A DNA stretch of 51,506 bases from Bacteroidota bacterium (GTDB taxonomy: Bacteria; Bacteroidota; Bacteroidia; UBA7662): the NCBI GenBank assembly GCA_005799025.1, contig SYHX01000054.1:1-51506 (forward strand), written 5' to 3'. Of this stretch, positions 1 through 6,089 are shown piece after piece (the first letter of the stretch is position 1; each line of letters starts with the position of its first letter). The notes beneath the pieces were generated by a model. It did not search any database. It saw nothing but the letters and a program-made list of their open reading frames with translations, and was not told where the DNA came from. Position numbers and translations under genes: made by a program.

Positions 1-81
1 CTTTGCGACAAGCAGAAAGAAAAAGGACGAGGCTTAGTCCACAAAGAAGTATCAAGCGCTGCATATGGCGGGAGGTTTTAA
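1..81 (+). CDS. Possible 3' end of an unidentified gene (partial)
   Basis: A reading frame open from the first base ends at a TAA at 79-81 and would give about 26 residues rich in Lys, Glu and Gly, ending in GGRF. It may be the C-terminus of a gene entering from the left. A second frame (from base 3) is open to a TGA at 147-149, so the choice of frame is uncertain. I recognise no family. Bases 82-239 hold nothing I can identify, including no clear terminator for the permease gene that ends at 240 from the other side. Confidence 0.2.
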   Translation, partial: LCDKQKEKGRGLVHKEVSSAAYGGRF

Positions 82-239
82 TGATGTTTGGGTATAGCGT
101 TGTGAAGAGAAAAATTTTCATGGTGGGGAAAAAGTTAGTGTGCTTTTGACCGAATTAACTCACCCAAGGTTTAGCGGCCCCACGTTTTTTATTAATTTTT
201 TCACCAATACCGCAATTCTTCCCTTCTTTGGCGTCTCGG

Positions 240-1553
240 TCAAGGAATTGGTGGGGTAGATGGGGGGGTCTGGGAATGGATTGCCGCGCTGCGAGGAATA
301 GGAGAGCCGTGAGGGTCCGTATCAGGGAATCCAAGGCGCTGGTCAATTTGATCCAGAAACGCTTGAGGCAGATAATGCTCATCCTTTTCTGCAAGCCAAT
401 GCAATTGATGGGGCTCGAAGCCTTGTTTTTGGGCCAAATAACTTTCCCAAAGCCGGTGGGCACGGACCATCTGCAAAGCCTTTGCTCGGCCTTTATGGGT
501 TAGTGAGTAAAGGCCTTTATTTTGAGCGCCTGCTTGTACCCAACCCAGCAAACGGCACCATAACACCGCGGAGTGATAGGTGAACACCGACCAATGCAAG
601 GCCGTAAGAACTTGGGCCTTCGAAATTTCTGGCTTGCGGAAGATGAGTTTTACCAAGTCTTCGGCCCAATGACGAATCAATCTGAGTTTACGGCGCAGCA
701 TGCGTGGCCAAAGACCGCGTACCGGATGCCCCAAGAGTACCAGGATATAGATGGCTGTGGCCGAAAGGGTAATCGCAGGACCAGGCGCCGTATCCCAATA
801 GACTGAAGCTATCATTCCGGCGGCTGCCGTTAACGCCCCGAGTAACATTGCCCAGAGTAGCACATTTTGAAGTTTATTGCTGATAATGAGCGCCGTAGAT
901 GCCGGAATAATCAGCATGGATACAACCAAGATGACCCCCACGGTTTGTAAGGAAGCGACCACGGTGAGACTGAGCATCCATATAGTGAAATAATGAAGCG
1001 TACGCGTTGGAATACCCATAGTTTGCGCCACATCGGATTGAAATGCTGAGGCAAAAAAATACGGGAGCAAAATAGCAACACATAATACATCAAAAACGAG
1101 GACCATCCCCACCAAAAGAAGATCATCCCTTCCAATCCCTAACACATTTCCGAACAAAAAATCTTTCATATCCAAATGCACCCCTTCGCGACGAGATAAG
1201 GTAGAAATACCCATCACCCCCAAAGCAAACATCGCTGAAAAAACAATACCAATCGCGGCGTCGTTGCGCGCGCCGCCTTTTCCTTGCAGCCAGGCAATAA
1301 GGACGGCTGCCAAAAGACCCGCACCCACCGAGCCCAAGAAAAAGGCCATTAAGCTGTGCCCTGCCACCATAAATCCAACGACCACCCCTGGGAGAATCGC
1401 ATGCGACAAAGCGTCGCCAATCAAAGCCATGTTCCGAAGCACCATAAAGCAGCCCAGAAGGGCGCAGGCAGTCCCCGCCATCATAGCCGCCATTAAGGCT
1501 CTTTGGAAATAAGGTTGTTGAAGAAAATCGAGCAAAGTCCAAGCAGTATCCAT
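240..1553 (-). CDS. Metal ABC transporter permease fused to a DtxR/MntR-like domain
   Basis: Residues about 15-270 are an ABC-3 (ZnuB/MntB/TroC) permease with many hydrophobic helices; GDALSHAILPGVVVG is the family hallmark. Residues about 290-420 read as a DtxR/MntR repressor: a winged-helix stretch, then HRLWESY, EKDEH and DPHGSPIP. Metal-ligand positions of MntR appear kept (His366, Glu370, Glu389, Glu392, His393 and a likely Asp near 299), while the Glu11 equivalent seems to be Lys. I chose the ATG at 1553 because GGAAAG lies just upstream and it sits 10 nt after the stop of the ATPase gene; longer readings overlap that gene. The family transports Mn, Fe or Zn across the inner membrane. 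The layout resembles chlamydial YtgCR, in which the repressor part is released by cleavage. The short Pro/Ser-rich tail after DPHG is of unknown use. Confidence 0.88.
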   Translation of the reverse strand: MDTAWTLLDFLQQPYFQRALMAAMMAGTACALLGCFMVLRNMALIGDALSHAILPGVVVGFMVAGHSLMAFFLGSVGAGLLAAVLIAWLQGKGGARNDAAIGIVFSAMFALGVMGISTLSRREGVHLDMKDFLFGNVLGIGRDDLLLVGMVLVFDVLCVAILLPYFFASAFQSDVAQTMGIPTRTLHYFTIWMLSLTVVASLQTVGVILVVSMLIIPASTALIISNKLQNVLLWAMLLGALTAAAGMIASVYWDTAPGPAITLSATAIYILVLLGHPVRGLWPRMLRRKLRLIRHWAEDLVKLIFRKPEISKAQVLTALHWSVFTYHSAVLWCRLLGWVQAGAQNKGLYSLTHKGRAKALQMVRAHRLWESYLAQKQGFEPHQLHWLAEKDEHYLPQAFLDQIDQRLGFPDTDPHGSPIPRSAAIHSQTPPSTPPIP

Positions 1554-1563
1554 GCTTTCCAAA

Positions 1564-3429
1564 TTAGGTTTGGTTGCGGAATTGAGCCGCATCGGCATAA
1601 GCGGGGTCAACCCCCGAAAAGACCTTGAGCAGGGTGGTTTCATTCAGAATCTCCTCCGGCGATCCCTCCGCAATTAAACGTTGATTTATCAGTAGCACTT
1701 GGTCAAAATACTGCTGAGCACGGTGGAGGTCATGGTGGACCATCAGGACGAGACCATTTTGCTCATGCGTAAATTTTCGTAGAATCTCCATAATTTTTGC
1801 TTCTGTGGCCGCATCAACGCCCACAAAAGGCTCATCCAAGAGCAGGGTCTCCGCTTGTTGTGCAAGAGCCCTTGCCAAAAAGACCCTTTGTTGTTGACCC
1901 CCGGACAATTGATTCAGAGGCCGTTTCCGTAAATCTGTTAATTCCAAATCCTCTAACGCTTTTTGAACGGCTAGGCGATCCACCCCGCTCGGTGGAAAAC
2001 CAGTTTTACGCCAAGGCAAGCGGCCCATTTGGATGATGTCTTCCACGGTGGCCGGGAAATCCCAATCGACTAAGCCTTTCTGAGGCACGTAGGCCAAAGA
2101 CGTTCTGCATGTATCCAGCTTCTGTCCTTTGTAGGTAATGTCGCCGTGGTCCGATTCTACAAGGCCGAGGACGGCTTTCAACAGGGTTGATTTCCCAGCG
2201 CCATTAGGCCCTAAAATTCCGTAACATTTCCCAGATTCGAAGACGACTGAAAAAGCATTGAGCACCGATTTACGATCGTACGTTACGCTCAAATCAGTGA
2301 TTTTAAGGCAAGGCCCAATATTTAGACGAGGCTTTGTGGCCTTTAATCCATTAGCTCGCAAAGCAATAAGCATGTAGACCAATGGAGGAAGCATGAGGCC
2401 CAAAATCCACCACACAGGAAACGGATCGGAGGATGATGATCCGACAGGAGTATCCCCAGCACTGGCCGTTCCAGTACTTTGTCTGCCCAGGTATTGGGAC
2501 AATATCATAGCGTTGTGTCTAAGCATTCCGATATAAGAATCCGCTTCGGTTCCATCGGGCCCCATGCTGTCCGCGTAAAGCGCAGGCCCCAAGGCGCAGT
2601 GAGCATCCGCGGAAAGCTCTTGTAATGTCTTGGGATTCAGATTCGCTTCCACAAAAATGCAGGGCAGGTCATTCTCCAGAATAACACGCTTCATCTGCAA
2701 GACATCCGAAGTTCGAATATCGGCATCCGTACTGGTACCCAAAAGCGAGATCACCCGAAATTGATAACGTTCGGCGAAATACCGGAATGCATCGTGGTTG
2801 GTGCCAAGAATCCGATGTTTATGGGGAATTTGACCCAAGAGACCAGAAATTTCTCGGTTTAAATTCGCTAAATCTTGGTCATAGGCGATCCAACGAGCCT
2901 GCAGACCAATGGAATCGTGAGGACATAGCCTTCGAAGGGCCTCGTAAATATTCCGGGCATATTGACGCCCTAATACCGGATCCATCCAAGCATGCGGGTC
3001 ATAGGAATCGGCGTGTTCGGGGTCTTGAATTGGAATTATACCTTGGGTGGCGACAGTACGATGCGCTTTTTGGGCGGTTCGGGCAATTAATTTATCCAGC
3101 CAACCCTCCAAATGAAGCCCGTTCTCGATGATCAAATCGGCCTGGGCCAAAATTCGGGTATCGTTGGGTACAGCCTCGTAGCGATGCGGGTCTGAGCCTT
3201 GGGGAAGCAAGGATTGAACATCTGCGCTTTCACCAGCAATAGTTGCAGTGATATCGGCCAAAAAACCGGTAGTTGCCACCACCTTGATCCGTCTGCCGTC
3301 GGCAATTTGATTTCCCAATTCAAGGTTATTTCCCCTTGAACTATATCCTAAACCCAAAGCCCCGACCAAAGCCCAAAACGATAAGCTAGATACCAACTTG
3401 AGCGTGGGGGTCAAAAGCGCTAAACCCAT
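1564..3429 (-). CDS. Fused metal-binding protein and ABC ATPase of a Mn/Fe-type importer
   Basis: One 621-residue chain joins two importer parts that are normally separate. Residues 11-29 are a signal or anchor helix. Residues about 46-315 are a ZnuA/PsaA/MntC-type binding protein with ligand motifs SDPH (His82), DPHAW (His146), FVEAN (Glu261) and DSY (Asp297). His-His-Glu-Asp is the set of Mn/Fe-binding members; Zn-specific ZnuA normally has three His. A Ser/Gly-rich linker leads to a membrane helix at about 338-357. Residues about 375-621 are an ABC ATPase with Walker A GPNGAGKST (407-415), signature LSGGQQQR (508-515), Walker B LLLDEP (529-534) and His566. The topology is coherent: binding domain outside, ATPase inside. 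Permease gene follows after 10 nt, so the two genes make a complete importer. Metal choice is inferred. Confidence 0.9.
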   Translation of the reverse strand: MGLALLTPTLKLVSSLSFWALVGALGLGYSSRGNNLELGNQIADGRRIKVVATTGFLADITATIAGESADVQSLLPQGSDPHRYEAVPNDTRILAQADLIIENGLHLEGWLDKLIARTAQKAHRTVATQGIIPIQDPEHADSYDPHAWMDPVLGRQYARNIYEALRRLCPHDSIGLQARWIAYDQDLANLNREISGLLGQIPHKHRILGTNHDAFRYFAERYQFRVISLLGTSTDADIRTSDVLQMKRVILENDLPCIFVEANLNPKTLQELSADAHCALGPALYADSMGPDGTEADSYIGMLRHNAMILSQYLGRQSTGTASAGDTPVGSSSSDPFPVWWILGLMLPPLVYMLIALRANGLKATKPRLNIGPCLKITDLSVTYDRKSVLNAFSVVFESGKCYGILGPNGAGKSTLLKAVLGLVESDHGDITYKGQKLDTCRTSLAYVPQKGLVDWDFPATVEDIIQMGRLPWRKTGFPPSGVDRLAVQKALEDLELTDLRKRPLNQLSGGQQQRVFLARALAQQAETLLLDEPFVGVDAATEAKIMEILRKFTHEQNGLVLMVHHDLHRAQQYFDQVLLINQRLIAEGSPEEILNETTLLKVFSGVDPAYADAAQFRNQT

Positions 3430-3433
3430 AACG

Positions 3434-3441
3434 CAAAGTTA
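3434..3441 (-). promoter_or_regulatory. Candidate -7 element of the metal importer operon
   Basis: The minus strand reads TAACTTTG, matching the Bacteroidota -7 consensus TAnnTTTG exactly. It ends only 4 nt before the ATG of the importer gene, which would make the transcript nearly leaderless. I see no clear -33 TTTG at the expected distance. It abuts the DtxR-like palindrome, which would lie between the -33 and -7 positions. Confidence 0.4.
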
Positions 3442-3442
3442 A

Positions 3443-3458
3443 TTTAGGCACGCCTAAA
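3443..3458. promoter_or_regulatory. DtxR/MntR-type operator palindrome
   Basis: TTTAGGC, a 2-nt centre AC, then GCCTAAA: two perfect 7-bp arms. The outer TTTAGG...CCTAAA matches the general form of DtxR-family boxes. It lies 14-29 nt upstream of the importer start codon and touches the -7 element, so a bound repressor would block RNA polymerase. The downstream permease gene carries a DtxR-like domain, which suggests autoregulation by metal. The palindrome is seen directly; the regulator is inferred. Confidence 0.6.
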
Positions 3459-3519
3459 TCGGTTGATTTTTAAATGGCCTCTGTGATTTAGATAATAGGC
3501 CCCCGTTTGTCCGACAGGG

Positions 3520-3569
3520 TATCCGTTCGCAGGATATAGAAATTTTGGCGGATAACAAGCGCTTATCCG
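3520..3569. promoter_or_regulatory. Cluster of four TATCC/GGATA half-sites upstream of sod
   Basis: Half-sites lie at 3520-3524 (TATCC), 3532-3536 (GGATA), 3550-3554 (GGATA) and 3564-3568 (TATCC). The last pair extends to an inverted repeat CGGATAA-N7-TTATCCG (3549-3569) that ends 9 nt before the sod -7 element. TATCCGTT occurs twice, 44 nt apart, about four helical turns. This looks like an operator array for a regulator other than the DtxR-like one. Confidence 0.35.
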
Positions 3570-3578
3570 TTTGAAATG

Positions 3579-3586
3579 TAATTTTG
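3579..3586 (+). promoter_or_regulatory. Candidate -7 element of the superoxide dismutase gene
   Basis: TAATTTTG fits TAnnTTTG exactly and ends 3 nt before the ATG at 3590. It argues against the alternative TTG start at 3584, which would lie inside the element. No convincing -33 element is visible at the usual spacing. Confidence 0.4.
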
Positions 3587-3589
3587 ATC

Positions 3590-4357
3590 ATGAATCGAAG
3601 AAAATGGCTTCAAGAAGCTGCGCGCTACACAGCAGGCTTGGCGGCATTGGGTTTTTCGTTCCGCAGTCTTGCGCAGCCCAACGATTCAGATACAGCGAAT
3701 CCAACTTGGTTGGCCCCAAATTCAGAACCCCTTAAACCCAAAACTATGCCTTTTGAATTGCCCGCTTTACCCTATGCCCACGACGCATTGGAGCCTCACT
3801 TTGACTCGATGACTATGGAAATCCATCATTCCAAACATCATGCAGCGTATGTGAATAACCTAAATGCCGCGCTCAATGGAACGCCCCATGAAGGCAAATC
3901 TTTGGAAGAGTTGATGGCGATTATTTCAACACTTCCGGCAGCTGTTCGCAATAACGGTGGAGGCCATTATAATCATTCATTGTTCTGGACATTGCTCACG
4001 CCTCAGACCGGTACCAAGCCCTCTGCAAGATTGGAGGACGCCATTAAGGAGGCTTTCGGCAGTGTGGACGGCCTCAAAGAGCAATTCGCCAAAGCCGCAA
4101 TGGGCAGGTTCGGAAGCGGATGGGCCTGGTTATGTCGCACCGAGAACGGCTTGAAGATTTGTTCTACCGCCAACCAAGATAACCCCTTGATGGACACAGA
4201 GAAAGCCAATTGCGGAGGTTACCCGTTGCTAGGTTTGGATGTATGGGAACATTCCTACTACTTGAAATTTCAAAACCGCAGGGCCGATTATGTCTCTGCT
4301 TTTTGGAATATCTTAAACTGGGAATTAGTTTCCACTCGCTTCGAATCCGGTCAATAA
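3590..4357 (+). CDS. Exported Fe/Mn superoxide dismutase
   Basis: Converts superoxide to peroxide and oxygen. Residues 1-30 are an export signal with a twin-arginine start (NRRKWLQ) and a hydrophobic stretch ending near SLAQ, so the enzyme is probably periplasmic and Tat-exported already folded. The mature part, from about residue 50, is a standard Fe/Mn SOD: MEIHHSKHH (ligand His79), GGHYNHSLFW (His129) and LDVWEH (Asp217, His221). Tetrad and surroundings (STANQDNPL) look like Mn or cambialistic members. The ATG at 3590 is preferred to the in-frame TTG at 3584. It diverges from the metal importer over about 160 nt, which fits a shared link to manganese or iron supply. A strong terminator follows. 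Confidence 0.93.
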   Translation: MNRRKWLQEAARYTAGLAALGFSFRSLAQPNDSDTANPTWLAPNSEPLKPKTMPFELPALPYAHDALEPHFDSMTMEIHHSKHHAAYVNNLNAALNGTPHEGKSLEELMAIISTLPAAVRNNGGGHYNHSLFWTLLTPQTGTKPSARLEDAIKEAFGSVDGLKEQFAKAAMGRFGSGWAWLCRTENGLKICSTANQDNPLMDTEKANCGGYPLLGLDVWEHSYYLKFQNRRADYVSAFWNILNWELVSTRFESGQ

Positions 4358-4377
4358 TTCGCATTACCACCTTTATG

Positions 4378-4416
4378 AAAAAGCCCTTTGTGCATTGTCT
4401 GCACAAAGGGCTTTTT
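4378..4416. terminator. Bidirectional rho-independent terminator
   Basis: A perfect 17-bp inverted repeat (4378-4394 with 4400-4416) around a 5-nt loop, with an A run on the left flank and a T run on the right. It lies between the convergent sod and TonB-like genes, so it can end transcripts from both sides. It is the only strong hairpin terminator I see in the window. Confidence 0.92.
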
Positions 4417-4455
4417 GGTGTGGTATCAAAGGCTCGAAGGAGTCTAACTTATCGA

Positions 4456-5124
4456 TTATCGGAGGGTAAAGCGGAAGGGAAGGTTGTACTGAACACGAAC
4501 GGGCATTCCTCTTTGTTTGCCAGATTTCCATTGAGGCATAGACTTGACTACTCGAATTGCTTCTTCATCACAGCCCCCACCAATACCACGTAGGACCTGT
4601 ACTTTGTCAATTCGGCCTCTTTCGTCAACAACAAAGGTCACAACAACAATTCCTTGCAATCCATTTTCGCGGGCGAGCGGGGGATATTTTGTGTTCTCCG
4701 CCATGAATTTAAGCAATTCCTGATCACCTCCAGGAAAGGAGGGCATTTCTTCAACCACGGTAAAAATTTCTGGTTCCGAAGCAACCTCTTCTTCCATTTG
4801 AACCTGGACCGGGATCTCAATTTTTGTTTCTTGGGTTACTTCGGTCGAGCTAACTTCATCTTCCTCAATAACCTCTTCGTCTGCAACAATTTCGAGGGTT
4901 GGAGGGGGTGGTGGAGGCGGAGGGGTGACCTTTTGCTCCGTTTGGGGAATTTCCATCTCGGTGAGGTCATCCATTTTGAGGGTGCCTAAGCTGGCCGCTT
5001 CTCCGTCACCCTCTCTCCAATTGAAGGCAATAAGGGTACAGGCCAAAGCCGCGCATAGGCCGATTTGGAAGTAAAGCGTACGCTTGAGGTTCAGGTCTGC
5101 TTTAGGGGATTTCTTTAGTTCCAT
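4456..5124 (-). CDS. Energy transducer TonB-family protein
   Basis: A 222-residue TonB-like protein. It has a short cytoplasmic start (MELKKSPKADLNLKR), one membrane helix at about 18-36, a periplasmic spacer with an eight-proline run and acidic Glu/Val stretches, and a C-terminal TonB domain opening with FPGGDQELLKFM and KYPPLARENGLQG. Such proteins pass proton-motive force from ExbB/ExbD to outer-membrane receptors; no exbBD is in the window. The ATG at 5124 has GGAAAG upstream and sits right before the typical N-terminus; a longer in-frame reading upstream has no family support. It is the last gene of the ruvA-sprA-gcvH-vanZ-tonB set. The receptor at the right edge could be a client, but that is not shown here. 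Confidence 0.9.
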   Translation of the reverse strand: MELKKSPKADLNLKRTLYFQIGLCAALACTLIAFNWREGDGEAASLGTLKMDDLTEMEIPQTEQKVTPPPPPPPPTLEIVADEEVIEEDEVSSTEVTQETKIEIPVQVQMEEEVASEPEIFTVVEEMPSFPGGDQELLKFMAENTKYPPLARENGLQGIVVVTFVVDERGRIDKVQVLRGIGGGCDEEAIRVVKSMPQWKSGKQRGMPVRVQYNLPFRFTLR

Positions 5125-5224
5125 AGCTTTCCACAAATAACGGAATTTTCTAACAAAGTTGTTTGGGTTTCGAGTATAGGATACGTTAATCCGAATAGGA
5201 TTTGATCGTTTTATTCGGGTTTTA

Positions 5225-5623
5225 TCATCGACCGCCTTTGGCCGAAAGCGCGAGACGCTCAAAAATCAAGAGTCCGGTCATCAAACCAAGGACGTCGGCA
5301 ACATAATCCCCTGGGTTGGCAGAACGGCTCCATAGGAGAAAACCCTGTACGGCCTCCGTACCCGCCGCCAGCAAAACCCCTAAAACTAAAACGTAGAAGC
5401 CACGATGGAATTTCAAAACAGGCCACTGGGCTTGTTTGTAGAAAGACTGCCCAATCAAAAAGGCCCAAACGCCAAAAATCCCGAAATGCACCACCAAATC
5501 GGTACCTGCGATTTGGGAACCGGGGAAACCAGAGCCGGAGCCAAGCAACAGCCCCATCATGATGACGGTCCAAACAAGGGGTGGAACAAAAAAGAAACAG
5601 GTTGAAGCGCCTCTTGAACGCAT
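5225..5623 (-). CDS. VanZ-like family membrane protein
   Basis: A 132-residue membrane protein with about four hydrophobic segments, in the style of the VanZ-like family: VVHFGIFGVWAFLIG and, later, GTEAVQGFLLWSRSANPGD followed by DVLGLMTG. The E-x-x-Q and R-x-x-x-x-D elements are typical. The family's role is not settled beyond the link to teicoplanin resistance in enterococci; nothing here suggests resistance. The ATG at 5623 lies 11 nt after the gcvH stop, while upstream in-frame codons would overlap gcvH and lack family similarity. Its place next to gcvH and sprA is a known Flavobacteriales arrangement. Confidence 0.8.
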   Translation of the reverse strand: MRSRGASTCFFFVPPLVWTVIMMGLLLGSGSGFPGSQIAGTDLVVHFGIFGVWAFLIGQSFYKQAQWPVLKFHRGFYVLVLGVLLAAGTEAVQGFLLWSRSANPGDYVADVLGLMTGLLIFERLALSAKGGR

Positions 5624-5634
5624 AAGGTCAGGCT

Positions 5635-6015
5635 TTAATGGCCGGTATGGGCTTGGTAGGTGGAGCTGTCCATCAGCTGTTCCCATTGGTCGGGATTGGA
5701 AATTTGAATTCGAATCATCCAACCATCTCCGTAGGCATCGCGGTTGACAAGTTCGGGTTGGGTCTGAAGAAGCGGATTGATCTCAATAATCTCACCACTA
5801 AGTGGCATATATAGATCGGAAACGGTCTTGACGGCCTCTACCGTACCAAAAACTTCAAGGCCTTGCAGGCTTTTACCGTTGCAATCCAGTTCGATAAAGA
5901 CGATATCTCCCAATTCACCTTGGGCAAAATCGGTGATACCTACGGTGGCGATATTGCCATTCAAGGCAACCCATTCGTGTTCGGCGGTGTATCGGAGATC
6001 AGAAGGAAATTCCAT
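5635..6015 (-). CDS. gcvH: Glycine cleavage system H protein
   Basis: A 126-residue lipoyl carrier of the glycine cleavage complex; it shuttles the aminomethyl group between the P and T proteins and hydride to the L protein. The family pattern is complete: start YTAEHEWV, ITDFAQGELGDIVF, and the lipoylation site GTVEAVKTVSDLYMP with Lys63, then the DGWMIRI end strand. Length is normal. The T, P and L protein genes are not nearby, which is common in this phylum. It lies 74 nt downstream of sprA and 11 nt ahead of the vanZ-like gene. Confidence 0.97.
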   Translation of the reverse strand: MEFPSDLRYTAEHEWVALNGNIATVGITDFAQGELGDIVFIELDCNGKSLQGLEVFGTVEAVKTVSDLYMPLSGEIIEINPLLQTQPELVNRDAYGDGWMIRIQISNPDQWEQLMDSSTYQAHTGH

Positions 6016-6089
6016 TACGGATTAAAGTTTAGAATTTTATATGAATATGTAGTGAAAAAAAGATAAAAAACACGGAAGCCCCCCTAATC

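Noticed and set aside
5225-5623. Calling the VanZ-like gene a glycopeptide resistance gene.
   Set aside because: Only family-level similarity is seen, without any van operon; in this phylum it is a conserved neighbour of gcvH.
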